From JAGIBJ01 sp032119795 (GTDB taxonomy: Bacteria; Actinomycetota; Thermoleophilia; Solirubrobacterales; Solirubrobacteraceae), in contig JAUMFO010000041.1 of NCBI GenBank assembly GCA_032119795.1, positions 1-64,000 on the forward strand: a DNA stretch of 64,000 bases, in the 5' to 3' direction. How positions within the stretch are numbered: the first letter of the stretch is position 1; every line of letters begins with the position of its first letter. The translations under genes and the position numbers were made by a program. The notes beneath the pieces were generated by a model, which had not been told where the DNA came from, searched no databases, and saw only the letters and a program-made list of their open reading frames with translations. Positions 42,429 through 49,084 of this stretch are shown piece after piece.

Positions 42429-43517
42429 CTAGTCGACGGCCCCGTGCGGCGGTGCACCCGCGCCGGTGCGTAGCCCCACGGCCGAGAGCGCCGCCAGGAA
42501 GACCGTCACGCAGCACAGGACGAGCACGCCCGAGAGGAGCAGCACGAAGCCGAGGCGGATCACCGGTGCACCGACGCCCGCAAGCGTGGGGGTGAGCAAT
42601 CCGGCAAAGCCGTAGGCCACGCTGGGGACGGCTGCCAGACCCGTCAGCGCGGCGGCGGCGGACCAGTGATCCCTGCCTGGCGGCGAGGAGGTCGCGAGCC
42701 AGAACGACGCCACGACAAGCATCAGGAAGAGCAGTCCCGGAAGCTCGGTCGTCTCGTTGCCGCCTGGCTCAAGCAGGAGCGACGGGCGAAAGAGCAACAG
42801 CGACGCGAGCAGCGCCGACGGGGAGAACAGCGCCACGAACCGCACCGTCGACCACTCACGTGGACCCCGCGGCAGTCCTGGCAGCCGCGCGGAGGCCGGG
42901 GTCATCGCCCAGCAACACGCCGCCAGCAGCGCCACGAACGGCAGCAACGACCACACCAGGCTCGGCCCGAACCACCAGGGGCCCACGTGGAGGTGGAGCT
43001 GCGGAGCAGCCGTGACGATGCCACCGCGCCACTGCGCCCAACCGGCGCTGAGCGTGGCCTGCGCGAAGAGCACGAGCGCAGCCGACGTGGCCAGCGCCCG
43101 CTGGCGCCGCGCCACGGCAAGCACCAGCACGACCAACACCACGAGTAGCAGGAGCGAGCCGACCGTCAGCCCGGCGCGGGCGCCGTTGGCCGCCCCGATC
43201 GACCCGCTCATGCGAGCCAGCAGCGCCGCGCCCCAGAAGGCCACACACATGCCGGTCAGAGGTTCAACAAGTGAATCTCCGGCGGCCTGGCGATCAAACG
43301 CCCGCAGGCCAGCCCACCCGCGACGGGCCCGAGCGCGGGCGCCGCCGACGAGCAGTCCGCCGACCTCTTTCGCGGTCGAGCTGCCCGAGGTCGCGAGGTC
43401 GAACGCGGCATCGAGGAGGTCCTCGCCGTACTCCTGGCGATCGACGGCGGGGTAGGCCCGCAAGGCGACGCGGAGGCAAGCCTCACGCCGTGATGGCGAG
43501 CGTTCAGCCGCGCTCAA
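42429..43517 (-). CDS. polytopic membrane protein paired with PadR (second locus)
   Basis: 362-residue integral membrane protein: a cytoplasmic N-terminal segment of about 75 residues rich in arginine, then roughly eight hydrophobic spans starting near 85. The start is TTG 43517, with GAGG about 8 bases upstream, overlapping the PadR stop by 14 bases. It has the same gene order and domain plan as 27818-29436. Confidence 0.72.
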   Translation of the reverse strand: MSAAERSPSRREACLRVALRAYPAVDRQEYGEDLLDAAFDLATSGSSTAKEVGGLLVGGARARARRGWAGLRAFDRQAAGDSLVEPLTGMCVAFWGAALLARMSGSIGAANGARAGLTVGSLLLLVVLVVLVLAVARRQRALATSAALVLFAQATLSAGWAQWRGGIVTAAPQLHLHVGPWWFGPSLVWSLLPFVALLAACCWAMTPASARLPGLPRGPREWSTVRFVALFSPSALLASLLLFRPSLLLEPGGNETTELPGLLFLMLVVASFWLATSSPPGRDHWSAAAALTGLAAVPSVAYGFAGLLTPTLAGVGAPVIRLGFVLLLSGVLVLCCVTVFLAALSAVGLRTGAGAPPHGAVD

Positions 43518-43830
43518 TGTGCGCCTCGAGGCGCTCCCGCACGACGACAGCGGTGCTTTGCAGCCGCTCGGTCTCGGCGGTCAGAAGGCTACGGCCCTCA
43601 TCCGTGAGTCGGTAGTAGCGGCGGGCGCGTCCGGCGACCACCTCGACCCGATCCTCCACGATCTGGCCGCGCTCAACGAGGCGACCGAGCACGCCATACA
43701 GCGTGCCGGCGGAGAGTTTGACCCGGTCCTCAGAGAGTTCGGCGACGTTTTTGGCGACGCCGTACCCGTGCATGGGCTCCTGTGCGAGCGCGGCAAGAAC
43801 GAAGTACGTGGTCTCGGTCAGCGCGGGCAC
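43504..43830 (-). CDS. PadR-family transcriptional regulator (second locus)
   Basis: 108-residue PadR regulator with YFVLAALAQEPMHGYGVAKNVAEL, KLSAGTLYGVLGRLVERGQI and RRYYRLTDEG. It is clearly related to the regulator at 27818. GTG 43830 lies 7 bases after a perfect-looking GATAAT -10 box (43843-43838), so the transcript should begin at the start codon itself; TCGACG at 17-nt spacing could be the -35. It would repress the following membrane protein gene and perhaps the divergent secreted-protein gene. Confidence 0.92.
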   Translation of the reverse strand: MPALTETTYFVLAALAQEPMHGYGVAKNVAELSEDRVKLSAGTLYGVLGRLVERGQIVEDRVEVVAGRARRYYRLTDEGRSLLTAETERLQSTAVVVRERLEAHIERG

Positions 43831-44003
43831 CGGGTGGATTATCGCAGCGCGCGGTCCCCCCGTCGACCGACGACCGATCTGGACGTCGCGTTTCCCCGCG
43901 CCTACTGCCGATTCCGGGCACTCAGTTACCGAACGCCTGTTCCGCATGTTCTCGCCCACAACTGCTCCGGTGGTACAGCCACCGACAGTCGGACCGAGGA
44001 GTG

Positions 44004-44025
44004 GTATATCTATTCCACCTGATAT
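44004..44025. promoter_or_regulatory. AT-rich inverted repeat in divergent promoter region
   Basis: TATATC (44004-44009) and GATATA (44020-44025) with a 10-nt spacer, in otherwise GC-rich DNA. The ATAT-type half-sites and spacing resemble PadR operators. It is 50 bases before the secreted protein gene and 174 bases from the PadR start. Confidence 0.5.
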
Positions 44026-44075
44026 ATCGTCTCCGCGATGCATCGGGTGGACCTTTTCCAGATTGGAAGGTCCTC

Positions 44076-44615
44076 ATGCCACCGCTCAACACACCACGGT
44101 TCAAGCGACCTGCTCGGGGGCTGCTCGCAACCGCCGTGGTGCTCTTCACCACATTGAGCGGTCCAGTGGGTTCGGCCGGGGCGGGGGCCCCGGCCGAAAA
44201 CGCTGGCAACGTCGTCTCCGCCACCGCCAGCAACGCCGCCTTCTCCGTGACTCCGTTCGTGACCGACCGCCTCGGCACTCACGCCGGCGAGGCACTCACG
44301 CCGCTCGACAAGAAGGGCGACGCGTCGGCAACACGTCTTGGCGAGTGCGACGCCAGCCTGTACGGCTCCGCGTTCACCACGCGCCTGGGCAGCGCGTGGA
44401 CGTCGCTCACGGTCCGCACCAAGCCGTGCACCAGCAGCTCCAGCAACGGCTCCTACGGTTCCACGTCCTCGATCTCGGTCTCGCGAGAGACCGCCGGCGA
44501 GTTCATCTGCCGCGGCCGCACCTACGGCTACGGGTCCTCGATCTGGTTCAAGACGTCGAAGGGCTACATCTGGTCTGGCGGGACCGCGAACCCACGCTGG
44601 AACCGCAGCTGCTGA
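44076..44615 (+). CDS. secreted Ser/Thr-rich hypothetical protein
   Basis: 179-residue exported protein with a signal peptide ending near GSAGAGAPA. The mature part has four cysteines and a Ser/Thr/Gly/Tyr-rich beta-type C-terminus (SSSSNGSYGSTSSISVS; GYIWSGGTANPRWNRSC). ATG 44076 has a strong GGAAGG ribosome-binding site. It is divergent from the PadR gene with a shared AT-rich operator. Function unknown. Confidence 0.7.
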   Translation: MPPLNTPRFKRPARGLLATAVVLFTTLSGPVGSAGAGAPAENAGNVVSATASNAAFSVTPFVTDRLGTHAGEALTPLDKKGDASATRLGECDASLYGSAFTTRLGSAWTSLTVRTKPCTSSSSNGSYGSTSSISVSRETAGEFICRGRTYGYGSSIWFKTSKGYIWSGGTANPRWNRSC

Positions 44616-44662
44616 GGCCCGAAACCCACCTGCCCACCGGCGCCACTGAGCCCGGGCAGGCG

Positions 44663-45280
44663 TTGCCGCAAGCACCGCCGCACGCCGCGGCCCTCATCGG
44701 GGCCGCGGCGCTCGTCGTTGGAGCACTCCTTGGGCTCGTCGCCGCGTTCGCCGACGCCGCCGAGGGACCGCTTGGCGTGGCGCTGAGCCTCCCGGGGCCC
44801 TGGGTCGCGGGTGCCGCGCTCGTCGCCGCGCTGGCCAGCCGAGCCTGCGGGTCGACGCGGCGGCCCATCATCAAAGGCTCACTGTGCGCGGCGGGATTCC
44901 TGATCGGCGGGATGGTCGCCTATTACGCCGGCAAGCAGGCGCTGACGGGCGCGATCCCCGGCCCGCTGGTGGCCCTCTGGCTCCTGCTCGCGGCGGGCGC
45001 CGGGCTGATCGGTGGCGCCGGCGTTGCGTGGGCCACCCCACGACCCTGGGGCGTCACGGCGCTCGCGGCCGGCGTCACTGGCTGGCTGCTCGTCGAGGCG
45101 GCCGCCGTCCCCTCAGCGCCGTTGGCGGAGGCGGTCGTCGCCGTGTTGATCGGGACGGCCGTCGCGATCAACAGCCCAAGCCGCCGCCTTGCGCCATGGC
45201 TCACAGGCGCCGTCGTCGGTGGCGCCGGCGCGCTGCTCGTCGTGAGCGTCCTGCCCGCCGTGCTGACGCGCGTCCTCTAG
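44663..45280 (+). CDS. membrane protein, six to seven spans
   Basis: 205-residue hydrophobic protein with spans from about residue 8 to 205 and very short loops. A TTG start at 44663 with GGGCAGG just upstream is the best choice, since no ATG or GTG precedes the first span after the stop of the preceding gene at 44615. Family not recognised. It probably forms an operon with the secreted protein 47 bases upstream. Confidence 0.6.
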   Translation: MPQAPPHAAALIGAAALVVGALLGLVAAFADAAEGPLGVALSLPGPWVAGAALVAALASRACGSTRRPIIKGSLCAAGFLIGGMVAYYAGKQALTGAIPGPLVALWLLLAAGAGLIGGAGVAWATPRPWGVTALAAGVTGWLLVEAAAVPSAPLAEAVVAVLIGTAVAINSPSRRLAPWLTGAVVGGAGALLVVSVLPAVLTRVL

Positions 45281-45309
45281 CGAGAGGGACGACGCAGCGA
45301 CGCCGCGTC

Positions 45310-45507
45310 TTACTCGCCGGAGCCAGACCGATCGGTCGGGCGGCGGTTCTCCATCCACACGTCGACGCGCGCCTGGATCCCGAGCATCGTGAGGCCGAGC
45401 ACCACGAAGATGAAGAGCGCCGTGTAGTCCCCGCCGACGATGGCCAGCAGCGCACCGATGCCGAAGACCGCGGCGGCGAAGAGGTAGTACTTGCGCTGGG
45501 AACTCAT
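45310..45507 (-). CDS. small two-span membrane protein
   Basis: 65 residues, two hydrophobic spans (YLFAAAVFGIGALLAIVGG; ALFIFVVLGLTMLGIQ) and a polar tail. TAGAGT (45522-45517) lies 9 bases before the ATG. Unknown function. Confidence 0.62.
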   Translation of the reverse strand: MSSQRKYYLFAAAVFGIGALLAIVGGDYTALFIFVVLGLTMLGIQARVDVWMENRRPTDRSGSGE

Positions 45508-45570
45508 GCCCCACGGACTCTAGATGGACACCAGGGCAGGCCGTCGCCCGGCCGAGCAGCCGTCGATCCG

Positions 45571-46146
45571 TCAGGCCGTGACGTCGACGAGCGCCGCCGT
45601 CTCGGCGAGGCCCAGTTGGCCGAGGGCCTGGGCGAGTTCGTGTGGGCCGGAGAGTTCGTCGAAGACGGTGATCGTGATGGCGACGGCGTGGGCAAGGCGC
45701 TCGGGGTGCTCGCCGGCGGCGCCCGCGAGGATGCGATCGGCATGCGCCAGGGCATGGCCGCTGGAGGCGAGTCCGGCGTTGCGATGCTCGGTGACGCCGA
45801 GGTACTCGCTGAGGAAGTCGACGGTCAGATCGACGAGGCTGGTGGCCTGGTCGAGCGTGAGTCCGGAGTGCTCGACGAGCAGGTCGTGCAGCGCCTCGGG
45901 GGTCTCGTCGGGCAGGACGACCTCGACGAGCTTGGCGCCGGCCGCGGCGAGCAGCAGGGTGCGCGGCAACGGCAGGGCGAGGAGCACCGGAGCGAGCTGG
46001 ACGACCCACCGGTGGCCGGCTGGGTGCACGTCGCCGCTGGCGAGCTCGGCCTCGGCGGTGACGACCACGCCGATCTCTTCGGGTCGGCGACCGAGATCGT
46101 CATCGACATCGGCGATGCCGCGCAGGGCCAAGGCGAGGGTGTCCAC
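45571..46146 (-). CDS. hypothetical protein
   Basis: 191-residue, leucine/alanine-rich, acidic, helical soluble protein; not recognised. GTG 46146 is 7 bases after TAGGCT (46159-46154). Its promoter abuts that of the divergent ArsC-like gene (TACGAT at 46170-46175), so the two are likely co-controlled. Confidence 0.55.
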   Translation of the reverse strand: MDTLALALRGIADVDDDLGRRPEEIGVVVTAEAELASGDVHPAGHRWVVQLAPVLLALPLPRTLLLAAAGAKLVEVVLPDETPEALHDLLVEHSGLTLDQATSLVDLTVDFLSEYLGVTEHRNAGLASSGHALAHADRILAGAAGEHPERLAHAVAITITVFDELSGPHELAQALGQLGLAETAALVDVTA

Positions 46147-46182
46147 GGCCGCGAGCCTACCGGCTCACCTACGATCCACCGC

Positions 46183-46563
46183 GTGACTTTGACGCTGCTG
46201 CACAACCCCCACTGCTCGACCTCCGTCCACGCGCTCGACGCCCTCGAGGCAGCCGGGCGGGCGGTGACCGTGCGCAAGTACTTGCTCGTGAAGGAGCGGC
46301 TCTCCGAGGAGGAGCTGCGCAGCCTCGCGGGTCGACTCCAGGGCGACCCCGTCGACGCCCTCGTGCGCCGCGACGCCAACTACAAGAAGCTCGGCCTGAG
46401 CCTCGACGGCGCCGACCTGGAGACGGTGGTGGCGACGCTCGCCGAGCACCCGGCGCTGCTGCAGCGGCCGATCCTCGACGACGGCACCGCCGCGATGATC
46501 GGCCGGCCACGCCCACGTGCCGCGGCTTGGGCCGCCGCTGGCAAGGTCGTCGAGGCTGACTGA
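46183..46563 (+). CDS. ArsC/Spx-like protein with conserved cysteine
   Basis: 126-residue thioredoxin-fold protein of the ArsC family. The N-terminal LLHNPHCSTSVHALDALEAAG contains the catalytic-type cysteine, and the domain continues with LVRRDANYKKLGL and PILDDGTAAMIGRP, matching the RPI(V/L) region. Members reduce arsenate or, like Spx and YffB, act on thiols. The full set of arsenate-binding arginines is not obvious, so an arsenate role is uncertain. GTG 46183 follows TACGAT by 7 bases. A paralogue lies 150 bases downstream. Confidence 0.8.
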   Translation: MTLTLLHNPHCSTSVHALDALEAAGRAVTVRKYLLVKERLSEEELRSLAGRLQGDPVDALVRRDANYKKLGLSLDGADLETVVATLAEHPALLQRPILDDGTAAMIGRPRPRAAAWAAAGKVVEAD

Positions 46564-46709
46564 TCGGCCCAGCCAGATGGCCCAAATCGCGCCCACTCTG
46601 GACGCCCGGGACGCCTGGCATCGACCGTCCGTCCAGGGATCTGAGTGCAAGGGTCACACGAGGGTATGTCCTGGCGCGCGCTGCCTATAACAGGCGTAGC
46701 GTGCCTGGT

Positions 46710-47138
46710 ATGGCACCACTCAACCTGCTCTCTCCCCTCCCTCCCCTGACGCTGTTCCATAACCCGGACTCGCCGACCTCCGAGTACGCGCTCCAGGCGC
46801 TCCAGCTCGGTTGCCAGCAGTTCGAGGTGCGGCGGACCGATCTCGCTGGCACCGCGCCGACCGAGCCCGAACTGCGCGACCTGGCCTCGCGACTGACCGG
46901 CGACGACGTCGACGCACTCGTGCGCCGCGGCACCCTCTACCGCGAGCTGGGTCTCGACCTCGACGGCGCCGATGCTGAAACCGTCGTCGCGGTGCTCGCG
47001 AAGCACCCCGAGCTCCTCGAAGCACCGATCCTCGATGACGGCACCGCCGTGATGGTCGGCCGCTCGCTGGAGCGCACGGAGGCGTGGGCCGTCACCGGCC
47101 ACGTCGTCGACGCGCGCCCAGCCCGCGCCGCCGCGTAG
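46710..47138 (+). CDS. ArsC-like paralogue lacking the cysteine
   Basis: 142-residue paralogue of the preceding protein: LFHNPDSPTSEYALQALQLG, LVRRGTLYRELGLDLDGAD and APILDDGTAVMVGRSLERTEAW align along the whole length. The cysteine of HNPHC is replaced by serine (HNPDS), so redox or reductase chemistry by that residue is lost. ATG 46710 is chosen, with TAGCGT (46697-46702) 7 bases upstream. It could be a binding protein, as suggested for cysteine-free relatives. Confidence 0.75.
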   Translation: MAPLNLLSPLPPLTLFHNPDSPTSEYALQALQLGCQQFEVRRTDLAGTAPTEPELRDLASRLTGDDVDALVRRGTLYRELGLDLDGADAETVVAVLAKHPELLEAPILDDGTAVMVGRSLERTEAWAVTGHVVDARPARAAA

Positions 47139-47209
47139 CACCGCCGCAGCACCCAGCTCTACCGCGCGCCGCCCTCCGGCGCGCCCCACACGAGAGACGC
47201 GCCGCCGAG

Positions 47210-47419
47210 CTACGTGCGGCGCGCCGGACGCTCTGGCGTCCGCATCTGCCGGCTGGCTCCGGTCATGACGCCGCCCATCGCGAGCAGCGCGACCGCGACG
47301 ACCCACACGCCAGCCGCCGCAAAGCCGAGCGCCACGAGCAGATAGGCGATCGTCACGCCGACGTAGACGCGCTTGGCGCGCGTGCTGATCAGCACGCCCG
47401 CTTTCGCCTTTGGTGCCAT
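47210..47419 (-). CDS. small two-span membrane protein
   Basis: 69 residues, a basic N-terminus then a hairpin of two spans (VYVGVTIAYLLVALGFAAAGVWVVAVALLAMGGVM) and a basic tail. ATG 47419 is 7 bases after TACCTT (47432-47427). Unknown function. Confidence 0.6.
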   Translation of the reverse strand: MAPKAKAGVLISTRAKRVYVGVTIAYLLVALGFAAAGVWVVAVALLAMGGVMTGASRQMRTPERPARRT

Positions 47420-47473
47420 GCCTTCCAAGGTAGGGCGAAGATCTCTCAGCGCACGAAACGCTGGGCCGCCGAC

Positions 47474-48391
47474 CTAGTCGTGCACGACCGGGCAACCGCC
47501 CACGCCCTGCGGAGCTCGGCCTCTAACTGCGCCACGGTAGCCCAGCTCTGCGGGCACCGGGCACCCGCCGTATGCCCCGCCGAACGACTCCCGGATCGGG
47601 CGCAGCGGAGGGTCTGGCAGCAGGCGCTGAAGCCGCAGGTAGGTCGCCAGGCCCGCGACGACCAGGCGCTCCATGACGGGGCCCGGCTCGGGGAACCCGT
47701 GAATCGCCCGGAGTTCGGGCCCGAGCAGGACGCAGATCGCGCGGAAGCCAACCGGCACGAACCGTCGCGGCAACCACCGGGCGACGTAGTCCTCCATCAC
47801 CGAGCGCGCCACCGCCGCGCCGGCCTTCGTCGGCGCCCAGTGCTCTCGCTCGTAGGCCTGAGCGCGCTCAAATGCATCCTCGTAGCTCGAGGGCAGATCC
47901 TCGATCCCCATGCGCTCGCCGACGGCGCGCCAAAACTCGAACGTCGCGAGCTTCTCGCTGAAGTTCAGGGGCTCGACCCCGACGAGCCGGCTCGTCCGCT
48001 CGCCCTCGGCGATGATCGTGTCGAGCGTGTAGCTGTAGTCCTGGGCCTTGATCGGGAACTGGCCGTGGATCTCGTTGAGGCGGGCGATGAACGCCTCACC
48101 TTCGTCGGACGACGGCCCATGCTCGAAGAACTCCCCGAAGAACACGAGCGTGTCGTCGTTGCGCTTGCGCACGTCATTCATCGCCGGACTACCGCCACCG
48201 CGGTAGAGGATCGTTGCGATCGACGGGACCGCCACCTGCCGCGCGAACGAGACGGTGTAGAACGCCGCCGCGACGATCGGCAGCCCGAACCGGACCTCGA
48301 ACGCCAAACGAGCGAGCCGCTCGTAGTCCCGCACGGGATCTAGTCGCGCAATCTCCTCGCGAGCCCACAGGTACCGGCGCCGTTTCAACAT
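47474..48391 (-). CDS. DUF2236 (MpaB-type) oxygenase-like protein
   Basis: 305-residue DUF2236 protein, a family that includes MpaB and rubber-degrading Lcp-type haem oxygenases. Visible features are NDDTLVFFGEFFEHGPSSDEG, ARLNEIHGQFPI with the conserved histidine, LDTIIAEGERTSRLVG, and a helical C-terminus. It probably binds haem b and oxidises a hydrophobic substrate. ATG 48391 follows TACGGT by 7 bases. It is divergent from a TetR gene over a 66-bp palindrome-rich region and is its likely target. Confidence 0.8.
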   Translation of the reverse strand: MLKRRRYLWAREEIARLDPVRDYERLARLAFEVRFGLPIVAAAFYTVSFARQVAVPSIATILYRGGGSPAMNDVRKRNDDTLVFFGEFFEHGPSSDEGEAFIARLNEIHGQFPIKAQDYSYTLDTIIAEGERTSRLVGVEPLNFSEKLATFEFWRAVGERMGIEDLPSSYEDAFERAQAYEREHWAPTKAGAAVARSVMEDYVARWLPRRFVPVGFRAICVLLGPELRAIHGFPEPGPVMERLVVAGLATYLRLQRLLPDPPLRPIRESFGGAYGGCPVPAELGYRGAVRGRAPQGVGGCPVVHD

Positions 48392-48417
48392 GAAAAGCAC
48401 CGTACCTCATAAATCTG

Positions 48418-48439
48418 TCTGCGCGCAGAAAGTTTTCTG
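48418..48439. promoter_or_regulatory. overlapping palindromes, TetR operator
   Basis: TCTGCGCGCAGA (48418-48429) and CAGAAA-GT-TTTCTG (48426-48439) are both perfect and share four bases. They sit in the middle of the divergent DUF2236/TetR intergenic region, near both promoters. Confidence 0.6.
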
Positions 48440-48457
48440 AGGCTAGGATCGGTGGGG

Positions 48458-49054
48458 ATGACGACGGCCCGCCGCAGCCACGCCCAACGCCAGGTCGAGG
48501 CCGAAGACCGCCTCACGCAGGCGCTCGCCGAGCTGATCGCCGAACAGGGCTACGAGCGCACGACGGCCGCGGAGATCGGCGAGCGCGCGGGCTATAGCCG
48601 CGCGGCCGTGCGTGACCGGTACGGCTCCAAGGACGAGCTGCTCGTCGCGATGCACGAGCGCTACGAGTCGCTGCTGCTCGGCGGCCCAGACCTGCCTGCG
48701 CCCACCACGATCTTGGAGTTCATGGATCGCATCGAAGCGTTTGCGCGGGGCTACCCGGAGTGGCTGCGAGCGCTGTTCGTCGTGAGCTTTGAGTCGGTCG
48801 GCGCCAGCAGCCAGTTCTCGCCCGTCGTCCAAGAGTGGGTCGCCCGACTCGAGCAGGTCGCAACCACGATGCTCGTCGCCGAGCAGACCACCGGGACCGT
48901 CCGCGCCGACGTCGACGCCGCCAAGGTCGCCGGCCGCCTCCTCGACGAGGCAATCGGCCAGGCCTACCGCTGGACCCTCAGCAACGGCGCCGGAGACTAC
49001 GCCGGCGATGTGCACGTCTGGGCCCGCCGCGTCGTGAACGAACTCGCCCCCTGA
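48458..49054 (+). CDS. TetR-family transcriptional regulator
   Basis: 198-residue TetR regulator. The HTH is TTAAEIGERAGYSRAAVRDRYGSKDELL (about 36-63) with a helical ligand-binding C-terminus. ATG 48458 is preferred over GTG 48452; TAGGAT (48444-48449) is 8 bases upstream. Likely represses itself and the divergent DUF2236 gene. Confidence 0.9.
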   Translation: MTTARRSHAQRQVEAEDRLTQALAELIAEQGYERTTAAEIGERAGYSRAAVRDRYGSKDELLVAMHERYESLLLGGPDLPAPTTILEFMDRIEAFARGYPEWLRALFVVSFESVGASSQFSPVVQEWVARLEQVATTMLVAEQTTGTVRADVDAAKVAGRLLDEAIGQAYRWTLSNGAGDYAGDVHVWARRVVNELAP

Positions 49055-49084
49055 GCCAAGCCGCGCGGACGGCTCGCGCCGGCG

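Noticed and set aside
44884..46563. 559-residue frame ending with the ArsC-like protein
   Set aside because: Only the last 126 residues (from GTG 46183) resemble a family; upstream it covers other genes out of frame.
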